Of a stretch of DNA of 64,000 nucleotides, positions 23,216 to 34,600 are shown one piece after another; position 1 is the stretch's first letter, and each line of letters starts with the position of its first letter. Position numbers and translations under genes: made by a program. The DNA is taken from NCBI GenBank assembly GCA_001510575.1, contig LNGK01000014.1, positions 2,462 to 66,461 of the forward strand, written 5' to 3'. Source of the DNA: Knoxdaviesia capensis. Lineage: Eukaryota; Ascomycota; Sordariomycetes; Microascales; Gondwanamycetaceae. The notes under the pieces were generated by a model. The model ran no database searches. It was not told where the DNA came from and saw only the letters and a list, made by a program, of their open reading frames with translations.

Positions 23216-24200
23216 CTAGCTAGTTTACTCGAATAAGCCTATATATATAGCTATACTAGCTATTTCTACTAGCTAGTTTACTTAAACGAGCTAGTACTAG
23301 CTATTTCTACTAGCTAGTTTACTCGAATAAGCTAGTACTAGCTATTTCTACTAGCTATTTCGCTTAAACGAGCTAGTACTAACTATTTCTACTAGCTATT
23401 TTACTTAAACGAGCTAGTACTAGCTATTTCTACTAGCTATTTCTACTAGCTATTTCGCTCGAACGAGCTAGTACTAGCTATTTCTACTAGCTAGTTTACT
23501 CGAATAAGCCCGTATATATAGCTATACTAGCTATTTCTACTAGCTATTTCGCTTAAACGAGCTAGTACTAGCTATTTCTACTAGCTAGTTTACTTAAATA
23601 AGCCCGTATATATAGCTATACTAGCTATTTCTACTAGCTAGTTTACTTAAACGAGCTAGTACTAGCTATTTCTACTAGCTATTTTACTTAAACGAGCTAG
23701 TACTAGCTATTTCTATTAGCTATTTCGCTCGAACGAGCCCGCGTATTTAGCTACGCTAGCTATTTTACTCGAACGAGCTAAAACTAGCTATTTCTACTAG
23801 CTAGTTTACTCGAATAAGCCCGTATATATAGCTATATTAGCTATTTCTATTAGCTAGTTTACTTAAACGAGTTAGTACTAGCTATTTCTATTAGCTATTT
23901 TATTTAAACGAGCTAGTACTAGCTATTTCTACTAGCTAGTTTACTTAAATAAGCTAATACTAGCTATTTCTACTAGCTATTTTATTTAAACGAGCTAGTA
24001 CTAGTTATTTCTATTAGCTATTTCGCTTAAACGAGCCCGTATACGTAGCTATATTAGCTATTTCTACTAGCTATTTCACTTAAACGAGCGCGTATATATA
24101 GCTATACTAGCTATTTCTTTTAGCTAGTTTACTTAAACGAGCTAGTACTACTTATTTCTACTAGCTATTTCGCTCGAATAAGCCCGTATATTTAGCTATA
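23216..24200. repeat. Minisatellite of about 41 bp units, RIP-mutated
   Basis: Tandem units built from the words ctatttctactagctag, tttacttaaacgag and ctagtactag, with a longer variant of about 53 bp containing tatatatagctata. Roughly two dozen units run uninterrupted. The word ctagcta makes the units partly self-complementary. CpA/TpG are nearly absent here too, so RIP also acted on this array. No coding potential. Confidence 0.85.
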
Positions 24201-24263
24201 CTAGTATACCCTATAGCTAGAAGGATACTTACTATTTTAAGCGAATTAGTAGGGCCCTAGACG

Positions 24264-24366
24264 GGGGGCCCTAGCCCGTTCGCTCGAAATAGCTAGTTAA
24301 AATAGCTAAGCCGGGTAAATTTTTATATAGGCGGGGGGGGCCCTAGACGCTACAGAATAGGTGCTA
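24264..24366. repeat. About 100 bp duplicated module, RIP-mutated copy
   Basis: Pairs with 24,501-24,604: both run from gggccct through cgctcgaaa, agctagttaaaa, tatataggcggggggg and ccctagacgct to gaataggt. This copy has TA at several positions where the other has CA or TG. Confidence 0.75.
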
Positions 24367-24500
24367 TACTAATCTAGTTTAAATTCGTTTATCTCCTATA
24401 AAAGACTTCCTTTAAAACCGTAATATAAGGTTTTATAAATACACGGTTATACCTTCTACTAAGGCCCTTCCTTCCTTCTCTCAGGCGTCACCCGCTAACG

Positions 24501-24604
24501 AGGGGCCCTGGATTATTCGCTCGAAACAGCTAGTTAAAACAGCCTGCGCAGGTAACTTTTTATATAGGCGGGGGGGCCCTAGACGCTGCAGAATAGGTAC
24601 TATT
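24501..24604. repeat. About 100 bp duplicated module, mostly unmutated copy
   Basis: Second copy of the module at 24,264-24,366. It keeps CA/TG (aacag twice, ctgcgcagg, gctgcag), so it shows the pre-RIP sequence. Confidence 0.75.
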
Positions 24605-24846
24605 CTTTAGATTAGACACACTGAACCGATCGAGGATATAGTAAATAATTTCAGTCTGGGTAAATAAACTTTAGTAAATAAATTCTGTACTACTTAGCTA
24701 GAGACTATATATAGCTTTTAAGTCAAAATGAAATTATTAAAACAGAAGCAAAGGAACTAGATGAGTACATGCAAGAGCTAATGCAAAGTGTAGGGGAAAA
24801 AAAAGTATCATTACGCCATCCCTTAAAGAAAGTAAGTTATAGCCTT
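24605..24846. other. Transition zone between RIP block and first gene
   Basis: Base composition returns to normal and CA/TG are common. It should hold the 3' untranslated region of the GH72 gene. No gene seen. Confidence 0.6.
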
Positions 24847-26518
24847 CTATAGGAGACTAACACCACCAACAATAGCAGCAATAAGAGCATACGCGCCAAC
24901 GCAGAAGACATGCATGACCTCAAGGGTTCCGGCAGCGTTAGGATCGTCGTCCTTGCCGGTGGTGGTAGCAGACGACGAGCTGCCAGTGTTGGTTGCAGCG
25001 GTTCCGGCAGTGGCGGTGGCAGCCTGGCTGTTGACTGCGCTGGCAGACTGAAGGAGCTCCTTGCAGTCGCTCGACACGCTGGAAGCCTTGACAATGACGG
25101 CGTTGCCGCCAAAGCTGCACGCACTAGAGGCCTTGCTCTGGCTCTTGTAGTATTCGTTGAGGACGTAGCCAAGCTGCTGTTCGGGATGGCACATGCTGTA
25201 CGCACCATACACACCGGTGGAACCACTCGCGTGGATGCCAGCGCAGAGGTTGCCGGTCACACCGCAGATAAAGTCAAAGATGTCCGGGTATTCCGACACA
25301 TCCAGGCCGGTTTTAGGGGCGCAAGTGATCTGGCTGAACATGCACTCGCACGTCTTCTCATCCGGGGTGGGAGGAAGAACAGGCGAGGCGTTCCAGTTTG
25401 CGCCGGTGGTGGGGCAGGCCTGCGGCGAGTTGGTGGGGGTGTAGGCGGCAGACTGGACGGCCGACGGGGTGGCAGCAGCAACACGGCTGGCGAGCGAAGT
25501 GAAATCCTTCATCTTGACGGCCTTGTCACCGTTGAGTTCCACCAGGCCGTAATCGTTGTCCTCCTGGAAGTACATGTACACAATGCCGCCAGAGAAAACG
25601 GGGGTCATTTCGTCCGAGTACAAAGCGGTGGTCTCCTCGAAAATACGGGCAGCAGCACCATCGGGAACGTTGCAGCCGTATTCGGCAAAGAAGACGGGAA
25701 CCGAGTAGTTGCGGTAAAACTCAATCTGCTGGGCGTAGCCGGAACCCTGGATCGTGTTCTCACCACACCATTGGTAGATGTTGTAGCCCCAGAAATCAAC
25801 GGCAGCGTCCTGGTCGCCGCAGTTGAAATAATCGGCCAGCTCGTCGCGGATATCGGAGTCATCGTTGGTGGCGTAGCCAACGCCGAGACCGTATCCCTTC
25901 TGCTTGATATAGGCCTTGGTGTCGCGGACGGCAGCCTTCACAAAGGCCGAAGCAGGAGTCTCGTACTTGTTGGTAGTGACCTCGTTTCCGGCAAAGAAAC
26001 CGAGCATGTTATCGTACTGGGCAAGCTCGTCAACAACCTTCTGGTAGCGAGTGAAAAGCTCAATGTTCCATTCGGTATCGTTCGTGGTGATGGACAGGCT
26101 CGGCTCTCCGAGGTCGGCGACGACGTAGATACCAGCAGCGCTCAACAGGCCCATGCACACGGAATGGTCGGAAGTATCGTTGACGGCATAGGCTCGGACT
26201 ACGTTGGTTCCAAGCTCCTGCAGGAGAGGAACATCACGGCGGCAGGCAGCTGCGTTGGCGAGAGGGTCGGCAAATGTGGAACTGGAACCGGCGGCGGCAG
26301 TGTTTTGCTGGTATGCGACACCCTTGATGAAGAATTGGGTGCCATTGGGATAGAAGAATTTGCTTCCCTGAGAAGTCAAGGTTGAGGAGAGTCAGCCGAA
26401 AACCAGTGAAGCAAGGCTTGACATGACAAGTACATACCTTGATCTGAAGCTTGTCGAGACCAAACGCTTGGCCGGCCAAAAGAAAGCCAGCCAAGACGCT
26501 GAGCTTCGAGAATGCCAT
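24847..26518 (-). CDS. GPI-anchored GH72 beta-1,3-glucanosyltransferase with X8/CBM43 module (Gas/Gel family)
   Basis: Exons 26,518-26,438 and 26,367-24,847 give 533 aa. The intron has donor gtatgt and acceptor ctcag and keeps frame. Residues 1-20 are a signal peptide (MAFSKLSVLAGFLLAGQAFG). The GH72 domain follows: acid/base Glu156 in FFAGNEVTTN and nucleophile Glu256 in VPVFFAEYGCN. A Cys-rich X8/CBM43 domain covers about 367-463, then a Ser/Thr/Ala-rich stretch and a hydrophobic tail ending GAYALIAAIVGGVSLL, typical of GPI attachment, with a possible omega site near DDDPNAAG. Family members cut and rejoin beta-1,3-glucan chains in the cell wall. The X8 module places it in the GAS1-like (GH72+) group. 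Start chosen because it gives the signal peptide. Which paralogue (Gel/Gas number) cannot be told. Confidence 0.93.
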
Positions 26519-28211
26519 GGCAAAGATTTTAGGCGAGGTCGATGACGGTATCAGTGCTAGGAGGCTTGGCAGATATGAGTTACAGGATTTATTTGGAAAA
26601 GAGCAGAGAAGAAAGGGAGAAGAAAGGAAAAAGCAAAAAGCAAAATAGTAAACGCGTAGATGAACGAGTGTAAGAAAACAATGAGAAAAAGATTGGAACA
26701 AAAGAGTGTCGAAAAAAAATATGTAAATCGAGTACCTAAAGAAAAAAAAAATAGATAGAAGGAAAGAAAGAAAGAGAGGAAAGAGCGAACCGAAAAATCA
26801 GAATAGAAGAAAAAAAAAAAAAAAAAAAGGAGGTCCGGGCAGTTCAGTATTTACATTGAAGTGCAGCGCTGCCGTACTGAACGGAACGGCGAAGCACGTT
26901 GTAAAAAGCCCTGCAAAGTTGGTGTAATGCATTGAAAGATCGGGAATGGACGTGGGCAGATGGCGCTTTCCAGATCCACAATTGAAGCGGCCATGTACCT
27001 TTGCTGCCACACTAGGAGCGGTTCGACATTCCCGACGATGTGTGGCAAAGCGCAGCATCCTTCCCCTTTCCCCTTTTTTTACGGCCTTGCAAAAATGTCC
27101 AAATTTGTCAGGGATTTTTGGTGCAATGGCACAGCCGCCCAATTAAATTCGCACGAAGAACACAGTGGCTCTTCCTTCTAGAATCCTGTCTTGAACTTCG
27201 TGGGCTATTGTCATTGATCTCCAGTCGACCTATGCCCACATACGTTGTAGGAAAGGCGGCACGCAATACCATTAAAACTTCCCGGACCTCCGTCCGGCCA
27301 TCGCCCTCTCTGGCATATTGCAGCCACGATGAAGACCATGAAAATATGCAATCTCGTACGGTGAGCATAGAACCAAATCCGACCACACCACCACCACCCA
27401 CACCTTCTATTTACAGTAAACCCGTGATTCTCGTACAGTATGCCTTTACGAGCCGCACACTTAGGGCCGGTCAGTTCCCGTAGTGGAGAAGGAACTTTTA
27501 TGGGCCAGCCACTTAGGCCAGGTACGTCAGTATTGTACCACTACTCCGGTAACCGGTCTAGGCGGAGTAGCGTAACTCACGGCGGTTATCATGAGCATGA
27601 CGAGTACTATACACGAATAGACGTACCTATATACTCCATCCGGTAAACGTACGTATGAACATCTCCATTCCCGGCCTGCATCGCACCTTCGAATCGGCTT
27701 CCTTCTATTCATCACCTGACTACATACACACCGGCAGTAATTCAGCCTTCGGGCAGTCAAATCTCGTCTTACACGCCAGTTTAGGTTAGGCCGAATCTTA
27801 CCGCCTCCGCTTTCACTTCCACGCAAGTGTTCCGTCAGCGGTACTCCGTAGAACACATCAAGTTCTCGTACCTTGGTGATGACGACGGCCCTTGTACTAC
27901 CAAAACACGAGAGTATTTATGTGGAAGTTATCTCTCTCCAAGTGGAGACCGACCAATCGCCACGAATTTTGCACGACTGTTGCCTGTCTTTTAACTTGTT
28001 AAAACCACACTCTTGTCGCAAGCTCAAAGTAGTTTCGCCAGACCAGACATCAGAACGGAAGTCAATGCACCAAAGGTAGTTGGATATTAAATGAAATAGT
28101 AGGGAAATAGATTATTGAAAGGAATGAATGGCCACCACCGCCTTGATTAACCCCTACAGGCCATGATGCAGGAACGCAACCAATAACACGCCCGCCCCCT
28201 CATCACCCAAA
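26519..28211. other. Intergenic region, promoter of the GH72 gene; no gene seen
   Basis: Holds the upstream region of the minus-strand GH72 gene, with A-rich runs at 26,700-26,830 including a poly(A) tract at about 26,808-26,829. The rest (27,000-28,200) has only short overlapping frames on both strands without family features, and is best read as non-coding. Confidence 0.6.
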
Positions 28212-29923
28212 TTATCGAGCCTGGCCAATTTGATAGGCATGCTCCTCATTAACGAAACCGGCATTTTGCGCCCGTGGCCGACCCTCGTCTGATGCCGCTA
28301 TTGAATTTTGTGATCCGGAGTATCGCGATGAGCTGGAATCGTCACGGTTACTACCTGCTGCAGACTGGGTTTGGCGTACATGTTCCCCTGCAGCGTTCCG
28401 ATCCACAGTCAAGGAAATTCGGTTGAAAACAGATGCAGTCCATGATACTGGTCGCTCCTGGTTCGCGTTCCCAACCTGATTATCAGACACCCCCGGTTCC
28501 AGGTTGTTGTTGGTGGTCATCACATTTGTTTCTGAGTACGGAGGAAGCGCAGGAGAATTTGGAGAAGCCTGTCGCTTCCCAATCATGGGAAGTCTCCCGG
28601 CGTCAGTATCGGGGACAGGGTATGGCCGATATGTTTGCTTCCGGACCACTTCAAACGTCCCCTTGCGATTTCCTGTGCCGCTGGCTTCCGTGTCGCGCAG
28701 GAAGCCACGGGCCGCAATTGCGGAGAAGATCTGGCCGACCATAGCTTTGAACTTGTTTGCAAAACTCTGTGAGCCCTCCTCGTCCTCATATTCTATTTTG
28801 TGTCGATTCGCCTTCCGGCGTCGATAAAATAGGAGTAATATAGCAACCAAAAACGCAGCAGCCGCTTCGGGAATGTTAGCTTTACCAGTCAATGCTTCGA
28901 CGCGCTAGAGAACCCGGCAACCAGGAAACCATGCGTTTACACGTGTAACTACCACTTACCAATAGACCCAACCGCAATTCCACCTTTCTGGCCTCCACTC
29001 AGCCCGTTGCTACTCAGCAATGATTCTGTAAATGGCGGAGTGACCTCGGGGCTGCTCGAGGGCGAGGTTGAAGTTGTGATGGAATCACCAGATGAAGTCA
29101 GGGTTGATGACGACGAGGAGGAAGGCGGTATAGGAACGAGCGTTGGCCCGGTTTCTCCAGATGAGCGCGTCAAGGTTAAAAATGTTGTGGGCTGAAACTG
29201 CACTTCATCGATCTGGGATGCATCTTGGCCCGGGGGTGCTGATGTTGTTGCTTCGTTGGTGACGGCAGTCTCAGGATCGGGGACCGCAAAGGACTCGGAT
29301 GGAGCTTCCGCCTGGCTTTCTTTAACTGGCGGTGTCAACACAGGTTGGCTTGGCGAGCTTTGTGATGACGGAGGGACTCCTTGGGTCGTGGTCTGCTGCT
29401 CATCTTCTGGTAGCCTGGAAGAGCTCGAGGGTGGTGTGGTTCCTGGTGTGACGGATACCGTCGGTGTCGGAGTCGACGACGGTGACGTCGGAAGAGCATC
29501 TGAAGGAGTAGTTTGTGTTGTGGAAGTGGAGCTGGGCGGCTGGGAAGAGGTTGGAGATGTTTCGGTCACCGTGTCGATATCGGAACTTAAGGGGATGGCA
29601 TTCGTGGTAGTAGTGGGTTCCGAGCCAACGTCACTTTCAGATGTCGGGACGGGAGTCGAAGGGTCTGAATCATCTCGTGGTGCTGAAGACGAGGAAGATG
29701 CCGCTGCGCCGTTTGAGCTCGTCTCATCGGAAGACTCGGGGGACGTTGGAAGAACGGAGGAGGAGGAATTAGGTAGATCTGTGACTGGCACATCTTCTTG
29801 GGGAGAATCGACGCCCGGCGTCGGGGAGTCCGGCTCTGTGGTGAAGATATTTTCTGTCGGAATAAGACTCTCGACAATATCGAGGAGCTGCCGGCGGCTC
29901 AAAGAAACGAACGGGGAATTCAT
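28212..29923 (-). CDS. Ser/Thr-rich single-pass membrane protein, sensor-like layout, function unknown
   Basis: Exons 29,923-28,960 and 28,894-28,212 (65 nt intron, donor gtaagt) give 548 aa. Residues about 20-310 are a long low-complexity Ser/Thr/Pro region that would be heavily O-glycosylated. A Gly-rich GGQKGGIAVG precedes a hydrophobic segment ending AAAAFLVAILLLFYRRRK (about 335-350) with a basic stop-transfer, and a roughly 200 aa cytosolic tail follows. This layout resembles fungal wall-stress sensors of the Mid2/Wsc type, but no WSC or Cys-rich domain is present. Odd: no signal peptide is seen from this Met, so an upstream exon may be missing or the start may be wrong. An acceptor other than cgaag would break the frame. 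Function not assigned. Confidence 0.65.
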
Positions 29924-31633
29924 TGCAGCCAGTGCATATGAGGATCGTCAGTATATTTCCCTTGCTTGTACAGATCACTCATGCCTTGGATCTGCAATGC
30001 AAATCGAAACAGCGAATGCTCGAAACAGAGCGCATGCATTGAAGACAGATGGGCAGCAGAAAGATGGGCTTCCTTTATAAATGCCGGCTTCCCAGCATTG
30101 GCATGCGCTCAGGCCATCATGGTAACATAACTTGGATAACATGCTTGCTCTCGTATGTCCTTTGAGGTGTATAGTACAGTACAACACGTAGCATATCCCT
30201 ACCCGGCCATACTCAGACCCTGACTCCCCGACATTGCGAACCACGGAGACGACGAACTGAAAACGAAACACTGCCGACTCGCAATTTTGTACCCATGCCA
30301 GTGTAGCATTGATTTCTTGTAACTCTAGACGGAAATATGGGTACCAATTTCACAAGTTTACAGGACGTAGGTAGCCCAAGACCTTTTCCAGTTGGGTAGG
30401 CCAAGGGGAATGCCAGGTGCGATGTGCGCACGGTTGTTGTGGTATCAGGCTACTCCTACCGCCCTGACATGGCCCGCCAGTATCCAGCCACCCAGCCAGT
30501 TCCTAATCGTACAGTCTTGAGATAACTCCAGCATGATACCGCGCTATAGATAAGTTGTAAGCTGGTAAGGTATGCATTCACGGTACAGTACTGTACAGTA
30601 CTGTAGTTGCCCACCGTTTGTCTACGGGTACTCGTGCCACGCCCCACTTATCTGGTTCACTCTACGAGCGCACCATCTAAAGATGACCCTCAAATGTCTA
30701 TCTCGTAAGTTGCGCGAGATTTCGCTGTCGTGGTGATAGTAGTTTAGTAGCATTGGTGTATTGGCAACATTGGTGATTTGGCAACATTGCTGATGAGCAC
30801 CATCTTTAGATGGTGCGCTCGTAGAGTGAACCAGATAAGTGGGGCGTGGCACGAGTATACTGTACACATGCTATATCAGTACTGTACCGACTTGCCCACC
30901 AAAGATATTCGAGTTTTCGGAGAACTTAGGGTTATGTTCGAAATCAACCCTGACATGCATATGTGTGTATTGAGCACAAAATTGCTCGGAGAAGGTCCAA
31001 ACGATGTATTTGTGGTATAATACATATACCCACGCACTGGACATACGGAGTCCTATGGAAGTGCAAATATATATATATATATATATTGTGCGCTCACGTA
31101 TGTACAGTGTTGTTTCAGTGCGCCAAGTTTCAAAACATGAGCTGAAACATGATCTCAGCGCTGCACAACGAACAAAAATCTACACATCAAAGTTGGTCCA
31201 CATTTGGTCACTTTTCGGGAGGCACTGGCACCTGCATACAGCCGCCAGCAGCTGCTTTCTCCTCAGCAGATTTGATTGGTGGTAAGTCACAGCCATGTTA
31301 GGGTTAGCGGCTAAGTGCATAGGGTCTCAGATATCTTCCCTAGGGTTTCATTCTTCACGGCAATCTCTGCCCCTCACTAATTCCGCGGGGTCGTGCATAT
31401 AATTTCTGATACAGTTGGTTGATATATGTGACTAAACTACAGCTGCTCTTTCAATGTTGTGACTCACGTATTATTTTTGTACCTACCCTTAGTGCCTCAG
31501 GCAGTAAGTCGCCTATAACGTCGTCTCCTGTCACTATCAGTGGGGAAAAAAAAAGGTTTCCCTTTCACTCACTCAAACAGGCTCATCCCAAATCACCACC
31601 TCACCACCTCGAGTCTGCTGAAGCACCATCAAG
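29924..31633. other. Intergenic region between divergent genes; contains a hairpin element and an AT run
   Basis: No credible coding sequence. Contains the inverted repeat at 30,629-30,857, a palindromic acagtactgtacagtactgt run near 30,582-30,604, and an (AT)n run at about 31,067-31,087. The last few hundred bases are the promoter and 5' leader of the tRNA synthetase gene. Confidence 0.65.
30629..30857. mobile_element. Hairpin element with 56 bp perfect terminal inverted repeats (MITE-like)
   Basis: Positions 30,629-30,684 and 30,802-30,857 are perfect reverse complements (56 of 56 bases), separated by a 117 bp spacer that itself holds short repeats of ttggcaacattg. Both arms end in TA on the outside, so the unit could be a roughly 225 bp element flanked by TA duplications as in Tc1/mariner-type MITEs. 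That is an inference, since TA is also part of the palindrome. There is no coding capacity. It may fold as a stem-loop if transcribed. Confidence 0.7.
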
Positions 31634-34600
31634 ATGAGTATCAATTTTCCGCAGACAGAGGAGCAAGTCCTCCAGTGGTGGCGTGAGATTGATGCCTTTC
31701 AGACACAACTCCGTCTCACCGAGAATGGACCCCGATTTACCTTCTATGACGGCCCGCCGTTTGGTAAGTGATGAGTTCCAGGGTGCTTTTCCGATGCACA
31801 TGTGCTAACTTTGACCAATTCTTGTCTCTAGCAACCGGTATGCTCCTAACTTCCGCATTCAAGACCGAGCATAGCTAATAGTTATATCTAACACGATTCT
31901 CCCTCGACCAAGGCATCCCTCACCATGGACATTTGCTAGCTTCGACCATCAAAGACATCATTCCGCGATACTGGTCGATGAAGGGCTACCATGTCGCTCG
32001 TCGATTTGGTTGGGATACCCATGGACTTCCCATTGAGTACGAGATCGATAAAAAGCTGGGTATCTCCGGGCGAGATGCCGTGATGAAGCTCGGAATTGAG
32101 AATTACAACGCCGAGTGCCGTGCCATTGTCATGACGTACGCGAAAGAATGGCGTGAAACCATTGAACGACTGGGACGGTGGATCGATTTCGACAACGATT
32201 ACAAGGTCGGTGATATAATGTACTCTGTGCTTCTTACAGACTCTATTTTCACTTACTAACCGGCTCTCACAGACCATGGATGCGGATTTCATGGAGTCTT
32301 GCTGGTGGGTCTTCAAAACTTTGTTCGACCAGGGAGATGTCTACCGAGCATACCAGATCATGCCTTACTCGACCGCCCTCTGCACGCCTCTGAGTCACAT
32401 GGAGTCGAAAGAAAACGAGAAGATGACCCAGGACCCCGCTGTCATCATCTCATTCCCGGTTGTTGGTGTTGAGGGAATGGAAAACACATCTTTCCTCATC
32501 TACACCACAACGCCGTGGACCCTTCCCTCCAACCTCCTCATCGCTGTCCATCCCGATTTCGAATACATTGTCCTTCATGACGAAACCGCCGATCGCCGAT
32601 ACATCCTGCTCGAATCCGGAATTGGAGCCGTGTACAAGAATCCAAAGAAAGTGAAGTACAAGATTGTGCGGAAGTTGAAGGGCAAGGACATGATCGGATG
32701 GAAGTATGAGCCGTTGTTCAAATACTTCGTGGACACATTTTCGGATTGCTTTCAGATCATTGGCGCAGACTACGTTGAGGAGGGTGAAGGAACTGGTCTT
32801 GTTCATCAAGCTCCCGCGTTCGGTCAGGAAGATTATGATGCAGCAGTCGCTGCTGGATTCATCACTCCCCAACGTCTTCCGCCCTGCCCGGTTGACGAAA
32901 AGGGCCAGTTTACCGACGAGGTTCCCGAGTACGCCGGTCAGCACGTCAAAGTTGCGGACCGCGCCATCATGAAGGATCTGAGACCAACGGGCCGCCTCAT
33001 TCTTGAGACAAACGTTACTCACGTCGACAAGTTCTGCTGGCGTTCAGACACGCAGCTTATCCGCAAAGCTGTTTCGGCATGGTTTATCCGGGTGACTGAC
33101 TCCGTTCCAGAGATGTTGGACAACCTGGAAAAGTCAAATTGGGTTCCATCGGCTGTGAAGGAGAAGCGTTTTGCAAACTGGGTATCTAATGCCCATGACT
33201 GGAATGTCTCAAGAAACAGATACTGGGGAACTCCTATTCCTCTGTGGGTCAGCGACGATTACGAGGAGGTCGTTTGCGTGGGTAGCCGCGAAGAGCTAAA
33301 ACGTCTGAGTGGCTACGAAGGCACTCTTGACGACATTCACCGCGACAAGGTGGATAATATCACCATCCCTTCTCAGAAAGGAAAGGGTGTCTTGAGACGC
33401 ATTGACGAGATCTTCGACTGCTGGTATGAGCTCTTTCGCCTTCCCTGGCTTGGAGTTCTCTTACTAACTATCATGTGTGATCAACCAACAGGTTCGAATC
33501 CGGAAGCATGCCTTATGCTTCCAACCACTATCCCTTCGAGAACAAAGATTCCTTTTTGGATGGACGCTTCCCTGCGGATTTCATCGCTGAAGGATTGGAC
33601 CAGACTCGTGGCTGGTTCTACACCCTCACGGTTCTTGGCAATAAGCTATTCCACGTTGCGCCATTCAAAAACAATATTGTCAACGGCCTGGTTCTTGCCG
33701 AAGATGGCAAGAAAATGTCCAAGCGCCTCAAAAACTACCCGGAAACGAGCACCATCTTCTCCAACTACGGTTCGGATGCTCTCCGCCTGTACCTCATCAA
33801 TTCGCCGGTTGTCCGGGCTGAAACCGTCCGATTCAAGGAATCGGGTTTGAAGGAGATTGTGTCCCGTGTCCTTCTTCCCATGTGGAATAGCTACCGGTTC
33901 TTTTCTGAACAGGCTATTCTATATAAGAAGACAACTGGCACCGACTTCATCGCAGAGCTTGAAATGGATCCCACCAAACTGGCCAATGTTATGGATCGAT
34001 GGATCTTGGCTGACTGCCAAAGTCTCATCCGGTTCATGGACCAAGAGATGCTGGGTAAGTTTACTCCCCCTCCCCCACGCGGCTAGTTTGCTCTCATCTA
34101 ACATGTGAATATGCAGGTTACCGTCTCTATACCGTTGTCCCCCGACTTCTGAGCGTCATTGACAATTTGACAAACTGGTACATTCGCTTCAACCGCAAGA
34201 GACTCAAGGGTGGTGCTGGCCTTGGCATTGATGACTGCACTGCTGCGCTGAACACACTTTTCCAGGTTCTTTTCACCATCGTCAGAGCCATGGCTTCATT
34301 CACGCCGTTCATCACCGACCATATCTATGGTCTCCTGAAGCCGTTCATTGGCCCCGCTTTGGACAACTTTACCGACTCCCGCAGCGTTCACTTCCTCCCC
34401 TTCCCCACAGTCCAGGAGGCCCTCTTTGACGAGGACATTGAACGGAAAATGTCCGTGATGCAAAAGGTCATCCAGCTGGCACGTACTTCTCGTGAAAGAT
34501 GCAACCTTCCGCTTAAGACTCCTCTCATGACCCTGGTTGTTATTGCCGATGCGCATATCCTGGAGGATGTTGAGTCCCTGCTTGCTTATGTTAAGGAAGA

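Noticed and set aside
1..24000. Mitochondrial or AT-rich prokaryotic origin of the left half
   Set aside because: LTR structure, target-site duplication and CpA/TpG-specific loss explain the AT-rich composition as RIP of a nuclear retrotransposon.
23216..24200. Possible CRISPR-like array
   Set aside because: The repeats are contiguous without unique spacers, and the organism is a fungus. It is a minisatellite.
24910..26385. 491-codon open frame on the plus strand over the GH72 gene
   Set aside because: It is the antisense shadow of the GH72 coding exon: low-complexity Gly/Val-rich product, no family features, and the opposite strand has a full catalytic domain and signal peptide.
27040..27483. 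147-codon plus-strand frame in the GH72 upstream region
   Set aside because: Overlaps several other frames on both strands, low-complexity end, no family motif.
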